Below the pieces are notes generated by a model that saw only the letters and a program-made list of their open reading frames with translations, had not been told where the DNA came from and ran no database searches. Of a stretch of DNA of 64,000 nucleotides, positions 24,884-33,830 are shown piece by piece; within the stretch, counting starts at the first letter, position 1; each line of letters starts with the position of its first letter. The position numbers and the translations under genes are program-made. Origin of the DNA: CAWUJT01 sp963922715 (GTDB taxonomy: Bacteria > Pseudomonadota > Alphaproteobacteria > Rhodobacterales > Rhodobacteraceae). The stretch covers positions 7,512 through 71,511 of the forward strand of contig CAWUJT010000002.1 in NCBI GenBank assembly GCA_963922715.1, read 5' to 3'.

Positions 24884-25648
24884 GTGCTGCTGAACGTCGT
24901 CTCTTACCCATCGGCGGGAAGCGCCACGCCTCTGCTTATAGCCCATGGGCTTTTTGGTTCGGCACGCAATTGGCAGACTATTGCTTCTCGGTTAAGTGAA
25001 GCAGGCCCCGTCTACGTTGTGGATATGCGCAATCATGGCCACAGCCCGTTTTTGCCAAGCCATAGCTATGAGGATCTGGCCGCAGACCTTGCAGCGGTTA
25101 TCTCAGAAGTCATTGGTGAAAGAGCAGACGTTTTAGGCCATTCTATGGGCGGAAAGGCCGCCATGGTTTTGGCGCTGCGTCACCCCGATTTGGTCCGGCG
25201 GTTGGTTGTGGCGGATATCGCGCCGGTTGTTTACGATGACTCACAACGGCATTTCATCACAGCAATGCGTGCAGTGAACCTTGGTAACATTCGTCGGCGG
25301 CCAGAGGCGTTTCAGCAACTTTTCCCCCATGTTCAGGATGAAACTATCACAGCCTTTCTGCTGCAATCCCTCGATTTGAAAAGTCGGTCTTGGCGGCTGA
25401 ATTTAGATGTCTTGGAGCAAGAAATGGGAAAAATCTTGGGGTTTCCGGAGATGAAAACCTGTTTTGAAGGACCATCGTTATTTTTAACAGGTGAGAAGTC
25501 CGACTATGTGGTACGTGACCACCGCCCGAAAATCAAAACTCTGTTTGCGGCTGCACGCTTCGCCAAAATCCCGGGCGCTGGTCATTGGCTTCACTCTGAG
25601 GCGCCTGATCGGTTTCATTCTGTTGTGAGAGTATTCCTTGGAATATAG
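24884..25648 (+). CDS. Alpha/beta hydrolase (YbfF/ABHD11-like esterase)
   Basis: 254-residue hydrolase. The nucleophile serine is in VLGHSMGGKAAM, the oxyanion-hole strand is LLIAHGLFGSARNW, VDMRNHGHSP is typical of the YbfF/ABHD11 esterase group, and the catalytic His is in IPGAGHWLHSEAP. The start is GTG, three bases after metK, so it is probably cotranslated and also partly under the riboswitch. The natural substrate is not known. Confidence 0.88.
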   Translation: MLLNVVSYPSAGSATPLLIAHGLFGSARNWQTIASRLSEAGPVYVVDMRNHGHSPFLPSHSYEDLAADLAAVISEVIGERADVLGHSMGGKAAMVLALRHPDLVRRLVVADIAPVVYDDSQRHFITAMRAVNLGNIRRRPEAFQQLFPHVQDETITAFLLQSLDLKSRSWRLNLDVLEQEMGKILGFPEMKTCFEGPSLFLTGEKSDYVVRDHRPKIKTLFAAARFAKIPGAGHWLHSEAPDRFHSVVRVFLGI

Positions 25649-25760
25649 GTTTCAGACTGTCATTTCTTACAATTTCCCCATGTTCATTCACAGAAAATCG
25701 CAAGAAAAACAACACACATAGGATGCCGATCGATATCAGGATGTATTTATTAAACACCAT
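25533..25760 (-). CDS. Possible small membrane protein antisense to the hydrolase end
   Basis: 75-codon frame with ATG 25760 preceded by CTGGAGATTG, a fair ribosome binding site. Residues about 5-22 (KYILISIGILCVLFFLRF) would form one membrane helix, followed by a charged, Gln-rich tail. The last 116 bases overlap the 3' end of the hydrolase on the other strand, so the tail could be a chance frame. The helix-encoding part lies outside the hydrolase. I do not recognise it. Confidence 0.45.
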   Translation of the reverse strand: MVFNKYILISIGILCVLFFLRFSVNEHGEIVRNDSLKPIFQGILSQQNETDQAPQSEANDQRPGFWRSVQPQTEF

Positions 25761-25885
25761 CAATCTCCAGTATATTTATAGATTACATATACCATTGTTT
25801 CCAAATTATAGAAAATGAAAACTTAAATAAATACGGATTCTAATTCATTCGACGTCGGACTTATCGTCGATATTACAACCGGAGA

Positions 25886-26611
25886 TCATAGGTTTGAGCG
25901 CGCTTCATTGATTGCAAATTCGATATCTGTTTTATCCAAAAAACCTGGAAGCAGCACTCCGCCAATCACGTAGGAGGGTGTTCCCGTCAATCCAAGCTTT
26001 TGCGCAAGTTTCAGGGATGTTTCGATATGATCTGTTACCAAATCAGACTCCATATCATTTTTTAATTTCTCTATATCCAGGCCGAGTTCTTTGGCCACGG
26101 AAAGCGCGATGTCCAGGTCAGTCCGACCAGGATTTGCCATCAAAGCGTTGTGCACCTCAGCATATTTGCCTTGGGCCTGTGCCGCCAGGGCCACCTGTGC
26201 CACTTCAACAGAGGCTGGTCCAAGAATGGGCCATTCCCTCAGAACCAATCGGATATTTTCATCTGCTTCGAGGGCGGCCAGAACTTCGGCTTTTGCCCGT
26301 TTACAATAGGGGCAGTTGTAATCGAAAAATTCAACAATGGTCACATCGCCTGTGGTATTGCCAAGAACCGGGGCATTTGCATCACTTTCTAATAACGCAA
26401 GGCTTTCTTCCAGAGCAGATTGAACAGCGGTCTGGTGTGCTGTCGCCTCCTGCTGACGCAGAATTTCCACCGCCTGCATGAGGATTTCAGGATTTTCAAG
26501 AATAGCTTCCAGGGCGAGTTCTTTGATCCGCGCATCGGATATGTCTTGGCTCAAGGCTGGTTGTACTGCCGAAAAAAACATGAATAAAATCGCAACCAGA
26601 CGGATAACCAT
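25886..26611 (-). CDS. DsbA/ScsC-type periplasmic thiol oxidoreductase
   Basis: 241 residues with a signal peptide (to about residue 21, PALSQ). An N-terminal helical stretch (about 22-75) is like the copper-resistance-associated or dimerising N-region of ScsC and other DsbA-like proteins. The thioredoxin fold has FFDYNCPYC (C100 and C103) and the cis-proline loop GTPSYVIGG. It would oxidise or isomerise disulfides. It is divergent from a DsbD-like reductant gene, which suggests an ScsC/ScsB-type pair. Confidence 0.9.
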   Translation of the reverse strand: MVIRLVAILFMFFSAVQPALSQDISDARIKELALEAILENPEILMQAVEILRQQEATAHQTAVQSALEESLALLESDANAPVLGNTTGDVTIVEFFDYNCPYCKRAKAEVLAALEADENIRLVLREWPILGPASVEVAQVALAAQAQGKYAEVHNALMANPGRTDLDIALSVAKELGLDIEKLKNDMESDLVTDHIETSLKLAQKLGLTGTPSYVIGGVLLPGFLDKTDIEFAINEARSNL

Positions 26612-26677
26612 GTCAAACTCCTAAAATCACTCTGCCAAGCAATTTAGCAGAAAGAATATCTAAAAGAAACGCGGTTT

Positions 26678-26696
26678 TGGTGTCTCCCTCACACCA
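26678..26696. promoter_or_regulatory. Inverted repeat between divergent thiol-redox genes
   Basis: TGGTGT (26678-26683) and ACACCA (26691-26696) form a perfect 6-base inverted repeat with a 7-base spacer, matching a T-N11-A type layout, in the 151-base region between the two divergent genes. It could be a shared operator. No regulator gene is nearby and this is unproven. Confidence 0.3.
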
Positions 26697-26762
26697 CAAC
26701 GAAAACATATTTGTGATAGGGTAGACCTTGCCAAGCAAACCCACGAGCCTTTCATTAGCTTT

Positions 26763-28772
26763 ATGACAAAAATTTTTCATTTTATTCTCTTTATTTTCCT
26801 GAGCATCGCAGCCCCAATCCATGCGGCGACCAGCTCTGAGGTGACAACTCAGACGGTCACGGCCCGGCTGATTACCGTACAAAACGGTATTGTGCCGGGG
26901 CAGAACACGCTTTCGGCGGGACTACATCTGTCCATGGCGCCGGGGTGGAAAACCTATTGGCGCTCTCCCGGCGAAGTGGGATTGCCGCCGGAGCTGGACT
27001 GGAGCGGGTCTGAGAATGTGGCGCATGTCGCTTTATCCTATCCTGCGCCGCAGCGTTTTGTTGCGTTTGATATACAAAACTTTGGATACGCGGATGAAGT
27101 TGTCTTTCCGTTGCAAATTTCACTGAAAGAGCCAGACCGTCCGGTTGTCCTTGATATCACGGCACATATCCTTGTTTGTGAGGATATATGTATCCCAGAG
27201 ACAGTGTCTTTGCGGCTCGATTTGCCACGGGCGATGGGCCAAGACACCGACGTGGCGGCGCTGTTAAGTCGCTGGATTGCGCAAGTGCCTGATGAGGACG
27301 GACGCGCCTCGGGGATCACTGTGACAGAGGCCGGTCTGGCAAACGGGCAACTTGTGATCGCCGCCACGTCTCAGGTGCCGTTCCGGGCCCCGGATGTTTT
27401 CCCGGAGTTGGGGGCCTATGCGGCCTTTGGCGCGCCCGACATTGAACTCAGCGCCGATGGATTACGTTTGCGGGCTGCTTTTCCCATCCTCACACCGGGT
27501 GACGGACAACTCGATGTCACCATTGTTGACCAGGCCAGAGCAACCACCCAAAGGGTGGCACTTGATCAGCCGCCCGCCCGTATTGAGAGCGGCCAAAGCC
27601 TTTGGATGATTTTAGGGTTTGCGCTTTTGGGCGGTTTGATTTTGAATGTCATGCCATGTGTGCTGCCCGTTCTGGCGATCAAACTGACCACGGCGCTTGG
27701 CACTGTGGGACACTCTCAGACAAGAATTCGAACGGGTTTTCTGGTCAGTGCACTGGGGATTTTGGTCTTCTTTTGGGCGCTGGCGGTCGCGCTGATCTCT
27801 CTGAAGTCTGCGGGCGCCATGGTCGGGTGGGGGGTACAGTTCCAAAGCCCCGTTTTCCTGAGCCTGGTTATTGCCGTTTTGGTGCTGTTTTCGGCAAATC
27901 TTCTGGGGGCCTTTGACCTGACTTTACCACAGTCCGTGAATACACGACTGGCGCAAACCGAAGCCACCAAAGGGTGGCTTGGAGAGTTTGCCACAGGCGC
28001 TTTCGCGGCCCTTTTGGCAACGCCATGCTCTGCACCATTTTTGGGCACAGCGGTGGCCTATGCGCTCAGCCGGGGGCCTGTTGAAATTTTCACGGTGTTC
28101 ACGGCGTTGGGTTTTGGGCTTGCGCTGCCTTATCTGTTGATTGCGGCGCGGCCTGGATGGATTGCGCGCCTTCCCAAACCAGGGCGGTGGATGCTCTGGG
28201 TGCAGTGGACGATGGCGGGGTTTTTGGTTGCTACAACAGTGTGGCTGTTGAGTATCCTATCCAGTGTTGCAGGCGCAACAGTCGCGGTTGTCATAGCAGC
28301 CTTATCGGTGATCGCGGTTGGTGTGCTGTTCTTGCGGCGGACGTCGGCGCTTTGGGTCACAGCAGCCTTTGGCCTTGGGGCGCTTTCGGTTGGTCTTCTG
28401 ATGCCCTCAGACCCGGGTGTTGCGCCTGAAAGCCAGTGGAGTGTTTTTGACCGAGACGATATTGCCCAGCGTGTCTTAGCCGGAGAGGTGATCTTTGTCG
28501 ATGTCACCGCCGATTGGTGTATCACCTGCCAAGCCAACAAAGCCCTCGTTTTGGATCGCGGGCGTGTGGCCGATGCCTTAGAGACTGTTACACGCGTGCG
28601 CGCGGATTGGACGCGGCCCAATCCCGACATTCAAGCGTATTTGCAAGAGCACGGCCGTTTTGGCATCCCCTTCAATATCGTTTATGGCCCGAATGCCCCC
28701 GATGGCGTGGTTTTGCCAGAAATTCTGACCCCAGAGGTTGTGTTAGAGGCTTTGCAAACCGCAGGGGCCTAA
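26763..28772 (+). CDS. DsbD/ScsB-like thiol:disulfide interchange protein
   Basis: 669 residues. A signal peptide (HAATSS, about residue 22) is followed by an N-terminal periplasmic domain with a CEDIC pair (VCEDICIPE, about 139-144) like DsbD-alpha. The middle region is an eight-helix electron carrier with cysteines in NVMPCVLPVLAIK and ATPCSAPFLG. The C-terminal thioredoxin-like domain has TADWCITCQANK. It would carry electrons from cytoplasmic thioredoxin to periplasmic partners, probably the divergent DsbA-like protein. The length and N-domain suit the ScsB branch. Confidence 0.92.
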   Translation: MTKIFHFILFIFLSIAAPIHAATSSEVTTQTVTARLITVQNGIVPGQNTLSAGLHLSMAPGWKTYWRSPGEVGLPPELDWSGSENVAHVALSYPAPQRFVAFDIQNFGYADEVVFPLQISLKEPDRPVVLDITAHILVCEDICIPETVSLRLDLPRAMGQDTDVAALLSRWIAQVPDEDGRASGITVTEAGLANGQLVIAATSQVPFRAPDVFPELGAYAAFGAPDIELSADGLRLRAAFPILTPGDGQLDVTIVDQARATTQRVALDQPPARIESGQSLWMILGFALLGGLILNVMPCVLPVLAIKLTTALGTVGHSQTRIRTGFLVSALGILVFFWALAVALISLKSAGAMVGWGVQFQSPVFLSLVIAVLVLFSANLLGAFDLTLPQSVNTRLAQTEATKGWLGEFATGAFAALLATPCSAPFLGTAVAYALSRGPVEIFTVFTALGFGLALPYLLIAARPGWIARLPKPGRWMLWVQWTMAGFLVATTVWLLSILSSVAGATVAVVIAALSVIAVGVLFLRRTSALWVTAAFGLGALSVGLLMPSDPGVAPESQWSVFDRDDIAQRVLAGEVIFVDVTADWCITCQANKALVLDRGRVADALETVTRVRADWTRPNPDIQAYLQEHGRFGIPFNIVYGPNAPDGVVLPEILTPEVVLEALQTAGA

Positions 28773-28827
28773 ACGCTCTATAATCCTATGCGCTTTTGCT
28801 CTATGGCTTATGTCATGGAGGCATCAG

Positions 28828-30219
28828 ATGGCTGAGACACAGGCAAAATTCTTAACCGGCAACCTCTTTCGCCATGTGACAGTGATGTCGCTAACGGCCT
28901 CACTCGGCCTGATGATGATTTTCCTGGTCGATTTTGTTGATATGATTTTCATCGCCATGCTGGGCAAGGCCGAGCTCGCCGCCGCCGTTGGCTATGCTGG
29001 CGCAATCCTGTTTTTCACAACCTCGTTCGGGATTGGCATGGCGATTGCGGCTGGTGCAACCGTCTCCCGCGCATTGGGGGCGGGCAACCGGGCTAAGGCT
29101 GCGACATCGGCCAGCATCGCCCTGATCTATGGGGTGATCCTTGGAGCAATCTTTGCCGCGATTGTCTGGCTCAATCTCGACAGCTTGGTTTTGCTGATCG
29201 GGGCAAAGGGAGAGACGCAAGAACTGGCCGTGCATTATTTGTCGATCATCATCCCCTCTTTGCCGCTTTTGCTTGTGGGCATGATTGGCGGGGCAATCTT
29301 GCGTGCCCATGGCGAGGCGCAAAAGGCGATGATGGCCACCATCGTGGGCGGTCTGGTCAACGCCGTGCTCGACCCGATCTTGATTTTCGGCCTGGACTTA
29401 GAGTTGACCGGCGCGGCCCTTGCCTCTGTCTGTGCGCGCTTTGCCATCGCCTTTGTCGCCTTACGCCCGCTTCTGAAACTGGACGGCGGGCTGGCCCTGC
29501 CAAACCTGACAGAGCTTTTGGCTGATTTGCGCCCCTTGCTGGCCATCGCCATTCCCGCGATCTTGACGCAATTGGCCACCCCGGTGGGTCAGGCCTGGGT
29601 GACACGGTCAATGGCCGCTTACGGAGAAGAGGCTGTGGCCGGGCTGGCCATCGTTGCCCGTCTCACACCCGTGGCCTTCGGGGTTCTGTTTGCGCTCTCG
29701 GGGGCCGTTGGTCCCATCATCGGCCAGAATTTTGGCGCAAAACGACAGCCGCGCGTGCGCCGCGCCTATCTCGATGGCCTGTTGTTTTGCCTGGGCTTCA
29801 CTGTGTTGATGTCTGTGCTTCTGTTCCTCTTACGGCCGTGGATCGCGGCCCTGTTTGATGCCCAAGGTCTGGCACTGACCCTGATCTACCTCTTTTGTGG
29901 CCCTCTGGCGTTGGTGTTCTTCTTCAATGGCGTGATCTTTGTGTCCAACGCCGCTTTCAACAATCTTGGCCATCCGTTCTATTCCACCTGGATCAACTGG
30001 GGCCGCCACACCATCGGCACGATCCCTTTCGTGGCTCTGGGTGCATTGTGGTTCGGTGCCCCCGGCGTGTTGATCGGCCAAGCGGTTGGTGGGGTTCTCT
30101 TTGGCCTGCTCGCCTTTTGGCTGTCTCTTCGCGTGATCCGCAGCGGTGGAAGCCCTGCACCGCGCGCGCCCTTTGCACGCCAGGCGCGGTTGATGTCGCT
30201 GTTGCATCTGCGCAGATGA
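28828..30219 (+). CDS. MATE-family efflux transporter
   Basis: 463 residues, twelve membrane helices in two halves, of the multidrug and toxin extrusion family, which export cationic compounds using Na+ or H+ gradients. Recognisable by VDMIFIAMLGKAELAAAVGYA in half one and PVGQAWVTRSMAAYGEEAVAG with GAVGPIIGQNFGA in half two. ATG 28828 follows ATGGAGG. The codon third positions are richer in C and G than in the preceding gene, a trend continuing through trpB. Substrate unknown. Confidence 0.9.
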   Translation: MAETQAKFLTGNLFRHVTVMSLTASLGLMMIFLVDFVDMIFIAMLGKAELAAAVGYAGAILFFTTSFGIGMAIAAGATVSRALGAGNRAKAATSASIALIYGVILGAIFAAIVWLNLDSLVLLIGAKGETQELAVHYLSIIIPSLPLLLVGMIGGAILRAHGEAQKAMMATIVGGLVNAVLDPILIFGLDLELTGAALASVCARFAIAFVALRPLLKLDGGLALPNLTELLADLRPLLAIAIPAILTQLATPVGQAWVTRSMAAYGEEAVAGLAIVARLTPVAFGVLFALSGAVGPIIGQNFGAKRQPRVRRAYLDGLLFCLGFTVLMSVLLFLLRPWIAALFDAQGLALTLIYLFCGPLALVFFFNGVIFVSNAAFNNLGHPFYSTWINWGRHTIGTIPFVALGALWFGAPGVLIGQAVGGVLFGLLAFWLSLRVIRSGGSPAPRAPFARQARLMSLLHLRR

Positions 30220-30308
30220 CCCTTCCGAGACTTTATGTCTCAACTCGGTCCCCTTGCCACAGAGCGGCGTGTCGCATAGGAAAGTTCAATGATGTGGAGA
30301 GAGGCAAC

Positions 30309-31535
30309 ATGGCGGAAGATTTGATCAACAGCTATAGGACTGGCCCGGATGAGAGCGGTCGCTTTGGGCAATTTGGCGGGCGCTTTGTGTCTGAAACGCT
30401 GATGCCCCTGATCCTAGAGCTGGAGGCCCAATACGAGCACGCCAAAACCGACCCTACGTTTTGGGACGAGATGCATAGGCTTTGGAAAGATTACGTCGGC
30501 CGCCCCTCGCCGCTTTATTTCGCCGAACGCCTGACCGCGCATCTGGGCGGCGCGAAGGTCTACATGAAACGTGATGAACTCAACCACACCGGCGCCCATA
30601 AGATCAACAACGTGCTGGGCCAGATCATCCTCGCCCGCCGCATGGGCAAAACCCGCATCATCGCCGAGACCGGCGCGGGCCAACACGGGGTCGCCACCGC
30701 CACGGTCTGTGCGAAGTTCGGGTTGCAATGCGTTGTTTACATGGGCGCGCATGATGTGGAGCGGCAAAAGCCCAACGTGTTTCGGATGAAACTTCTGGGG
30801 GCGGAGGTGGTGCCCGTGACAAGCGGGCGCGGCACGCTGAAAGACGCGATGAACGACGCGTTACGCGATTGGGTGACAAATGTGCGCGATACGTTTTACT
30901 GCATCGGCACGGTGGCGGGGCCGCATCCTTATCCGGCGATGGTGCGCGATTTCCAGTCCATTATTGGCAAGGAAGTGCGCGAACAGATGGTGGCCGCAGA
31001 GGGACGTTTGCCCGACACGGTGATTGCCGCTATCGGTGGCGGCTCCAACGCCATGGGGCTGTTTTACCCGTTCCTGGATGACACAGAGGTGGCGATCATC
31101 GGCGTCGAGGCTGGCGGCAAGGGCGTGACCGCGAAGATGGAGCACTGTGCTTCATTGACCGGCGGGCGGCCCGGGGTGCTGCACGGCAACCGGACGTATC
31201 TGTTGCAGGACGATGATGGTCAAATCCTAGAGGGTTATTCGATTTCTGCGGGCCTTGATTATCCGGGCATCGGGCCAGAGCACGCTTGGCTGCACGACAT
31301 CGGCCGGGCAGAATACGTCGCGATCACCGATGCCGAGGCCTTGGCGGCGTTTCAACTGTGTTGTGCGCTGGAAGGGATCATCCCCGCGCTGGAACCCGCC
31401 CATGCCCTGGCCCATGTCCTGAAAATCGCGCCCGATCTGCCCGCCGATCACTTGATCTGCATGAATATGTGCGGGCGCGGCGATAAGGACATCTTTACCG
31501 TGGCCGCCGCCTTGGGCACAGAGATCAGCGGCTAA
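30309..31535 (+). CDS. trpB: Tryptophan synthase beta chain
   Basis: 408 residues, condensing indole with serine. The PLP lysine is K98 in HTGAHKINN, GAGQHGVATATV and IGGGSNAMGLF bind substrate and phosphate, and EGIIPALEPAHAL is near the end. ATG 30309 follows GAGAGAGGCAAC; a much longer upstream frame overlaps the MATE gene and is not used. Neither trpA nor trpF is beside it here, and I see no leader-peptide attenuator. Confidence 0.97.
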   Translation: MAEDLINSYRTGPDESGRFGQFGGRFVSETLMPLILELEAQYEHAKTDPTFWDEMHRLWKDYVGRPSPLYFAERLTAHLGGAKVYMKRDELNHTGAHKINNVLGQIILARRMGKTRIIAETGAGQHGVATATVCAKFGLQCVVYMGAHDVERQKPNVFRMKLLGAEVVPVTSGRGTLKDAMNDALRDWVTNVRDTFYCIGTVAGPHPYPAMVRDFQSIIGKEVREQMVAAEGRLPDTVIAAIGGGSNAMGLFYPFLDDTEVAIIGVEAGGKGVTAKMEHCASLTGGRPGVLHGNRTYLLQDDDGQILEGYSISAGLDYPGIGPEHAWLHDIGRAEYVAITDAEALAAFQLCCALEGIIPALEPAHALAHVLKIAPDLPADHLICMNMCGRGDKDIFTVAAALGTEISG

Positions 31536-31655
31536 TCCTCCGCCTCTGGCAGGACAAGGATCGGGGCGTTCCCCGCGTTTATGGTGGGTTTCATCAAAGA
31601 CACACAGATCAATCCAGGAGAGATCGAGATCAACCGGCGGTTGATTGGTCAAAGC

Positions 31656-31817
31656 TCAAGCGGGTTCTGACCCGTATTCTGTCACAAAACTGTCGGCATT
31701 GAGTCTCTTTGCATTAGCAAAAATCGCCACCGATAGATACGCCCCGTCCAAACGTGTGCCCCCGAGGCGGACCTCTTGGAGCTCTGCGTCCCTGAGATTG
31801 GTCCCATCATTGTTTAT
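31656..31817 (-). pseudogene. Pentapeptide-repeat protein, C-terminal remnant
   Basis: Read leftward to TGA at 31656, the frame encodes DGTNLRDAELQEVRLGGTRL followed by DGAYLSVAIFANAKRLNAD, with the A(D/N)LxX spacing of pentapeptide repeats (NL, EL, RL, YL every five residues). No start codon with a ribosome site is visible, and the upstream part runs into the istB remnant on the same strand in another frame. Probably the tail of a disrupted gene. Confidence 0.45.
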
Positions 31818-32343
31818 GTCTCGGCCTTTCTGTGTTGGTCAATTTGGCAGCCTTCTTTCTTGTTTTTTCGGCTTCGGAGCTGGCTTTGAAGCGGTAACTG
31901 TCGTTACCGGTCGCAAGGATGTGACAGCGGTGTGTGAGACGGTCGAGCAATACGGTTGTCATCTTTATATCACTGAAGACTTGCGCCCATTCCGAGAAGT
32001 TGAGGTTGGTTGCGATGAAGACACTGGTGCGCTTGCAGAGTTTGCGCAGCAGTTGACACAACAGCGCGCCGCCGGATGCGCTGAGCGGCAGGTATCCCAG
32101 CGCGTCCAGGATCACGAGATCGATCTTGGTTATCATCACTGTCTGGATTTGGCGCGAAATTGTTCCGGTTCTTTGACTTGGTATTTTGCCGCGAAGCAGA
32201 GCCTCGATAAGATGCTTGAGAAGACCGAACATCGAAGTGACGGCGTGCTTGCCTATGTTGGCGTGCAAGGAGCGCGGGAAACTCAGATGATTTGCGGTCC
32301 TTTCGCGTTTACGTCCGGCACTCGGCACCTGATCTTCGAGCAT
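31807..32343 (-). pseudogene. IS21-type istB (transposition helper ATPase) remnant
   Basis: The part from about residue 74 of this frame, IDLVILDALGYLPLSASGGA, then KRTSVFIATNLNFSEWAQVF and KMTTVLLDRLTHRCHILATG, is unmistakably the C-terminal half of IstB, the AAA+ partner of IS21 transposases (Walker B, sensor and arginine region). The N-terminal half with Walker A (GxxGxGKT) is missing and residues 1-40 look unrelated. No istA or terminal repeats are seen. It is therefore a decayed insertion sequence. Confidence 0.8.
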
Positions 32344-32431
32344 TTGCCCTTCGCGGCACCTGCGGGACTGCAGTGAAACGGTGGGGGCATGGCTTTTGGG
32401 AGACGCTTAGGATGCTCGGCCCCAAGATTGT

Positions 32432-32677
32432 GTGCTAGGACAACCGATCGACGATGTCATCACACTTCGACCCTCTGAGACAATCCTTGCACGGGTGCTG
32501 CGCGCCTACTTGGAGTGCGCTGCAGCAAATAAGGGCGCGCTTGCGGGGGGGGCGGACGCACGCCCGGTCCGGGTTCTCACTGCCATACACACCAATCCAG
32601 TTTGCAACTGGTCGGTGGCTGACATGGCACGCGATGCGCTTGCCCGTAGCGGCGCAGCTGCCAACCATGCCACATAA
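32432..32677 (+). pseudogene. AraC-family regulator remnant
   Basis: The frame encodes ILARVLRAYLECAAANKGAL, then DARPVRVLTAIHTNPVCNWS and VADMARDAL. This matches the linker and first helices of cupin-type AraC regulators, where DPRIxRALxxIHxxPxxxWTVxxLAxxAGMS is usual. The sequence is lost just where the first helix-turn-helix should continue and the sensor domain is absent. It lies in the same decayed interval as the istB remnant. The match is by eye. Confidence 0.5.
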
Positions 32678-32772
32678 CTCGCCGACCGTCTACCGTGACC
32701 GCACATGAGCAACAGGCTGTCGACCTTCAATACTGAGCCAATATGTCCCGAAAGGTTGTACCCTATTTACAA

Positions 32773-32862
32773 TGGCGGAGGCTGTGGGATTCGAACCCAC
32801 GGACCGCTCTCACGGTCAACGGTTTTCAAGACCGCCGCATTCGACCACTCTGCCAAGCCTCC
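32773..32862 (-). tRNA. tRNA-Ser (anticodon TGA)
   Basis: On the minus strand the sequence begins GGAGGCT and ends AGCCTCC-G-CCA, giving a seven-pair acceptor stem with an encoded CCA. The anticodon loop is CTTGAAA, reading TGA. The T arm is GTGGGTTCGAATCCCAC. A long variable arm, as in tRNA-Ser, lies between. Its 3' end faces the decayed segment at 31.6-32.7 kb. Confidence 0.97.
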
Positions 32863-32928
32863 AGCTGTGATAAGTAAGATAATTTTATCAAAGCGGCAAG
32901 GTGAAAATCCTATCGGGGGGTTTGTCAT

Positions 32929-32942
32929 CAAATATTCATTTG
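32929..32942 (+). promoter_or_regulatory. Candidate ArsR operator
   Basis: CAAAT-ATTC-ATTTG is a perfect inverted repeat 36 bases before the GTG start of the arsR-arsC fusion. ArsR/SmtB repressors typically bind AT-rich inverted repeats of this kind at their own promoters. Assignment is by position and symmetry only. Confidence 0.4.
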
Positions 32943-32977
32943 GCGGCGCGCAATAATTCGGGTATTTCAGAACTATT

Positions 32978-33808
32978 GTGACTGATAGGACTTCTGAAAA
33001 TATGTTGAAAGCTTTTGCAGCGCTCAGTCACCCCAGCAGGCTGGATATTTTTCGGCTGATTATGCGACGGATGCCCCATGTCACGCGCCCGTCCCACATT
33101 CTGGCCGCCTATCGTCTCAAAGCGAACACGCTTTCAGGCTATCTAACGGAGCTGCTTGAGGCAAAGCTGATCACGGTGCACAGAGAGGGGCGGGCACTGA
33201 ATTATCGGGCCAATATGCCCCAAATTGCCTCTGTTCTGCAATTTTTCTGGACGGGCTGCTGTTTTGGCCGACCTGACCTATTCACCCCTCTTCTCAACAC
33301 GGAGTACATATCTATGACTGCGCGTCCCTATCATGTTCTTTTCATCTGTACCGGCAATTCTGCCCGTTCGTTATTTGCGGAAGCGATCCTTACACAAGAA
33401 GGGGAAGGGCGGTTCATTGCCCATTCTGCTGGCACAGCACCGGCAGAGACCCCGAACGCCATGGCGGTCGATCTTTTGCGGCGCAATGGATATTCGGTGG
33501 ACAGCTTAAATCCCAAGCCTCTTTCGGTATTTCAAGGGCCAGAGGCGCCGCATTTGGATTTTGTCTTTACCGTCTGCGATCGCGCGGCGGCAGAGCCTTG
33601 TGATCCATGGGAAGGGGGGCCATTGACCTCACACTGGCCTGTGGCCGATCCCGTCAAGGCAGAGGGCACCGAGGCCGCGCGTCGCCTGGCGTTTGCCAAG
33701 GCGTTTGAGGAACTGGATCGCCGGATCAAACTGTTTGCGGCCTTAGCACCGGAAAGCTTGGATCGTGCGTCTTTACAGGCACGGCTTGATGATATTTCTA
33801 TCGCATAA
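32978..33808 (+). CDS. ArsR regulator fused to ArsC-type low-molecular-weight phosphatase
   Basis: 276 residues. Residues 8-100 are an ArsR winged helix (FAALSHPSRLDIFRLIM, LKANTLSGYLTELLEAKLI). It lacks the ELCVC site of classical ArsR but has C94-C95 after the DNA-binding domain, in WTGCCFGRPD, a location used by other ArsR types. Residues 118-260 are an LMW-phosphatase/ArsC domain with FICTGNSARS (C124, R130, the Cx5R loop). It would couple arsenite or arsenate sensing with arsenate reduction or phosphate chemistry. GTG 32978 is used; ATG 33002 is possible. Head of the arsenic operon. Confidence 0.88.
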   Translation: MTDRTSENMLKAFAALSHPSRLDIFRLIMRRMPHVTRPSHILAAYRLKANTLSGYLTELLEAKLITVHREGRALNYRANMPQIASVLQFFWTGCCFGRPDLFTPLLNTEYISMTARPYHVLFICTGNSARSLFAEAILTQEGEGRFIAHSAGTAPAETPNAMAVDLLRRNGYSVDSLNPKPLSVFQGPEAPHLDFVFTVCDRAAAEPCDPWEGGPLTSHWPVADPVKAEGTEAARRLAFAKAFEELDRRIKLFAALAPESLDRASLQARLDDISIA

Positions 33809-33830
33809 ATCCAGATAAAGAGAGACCCCT

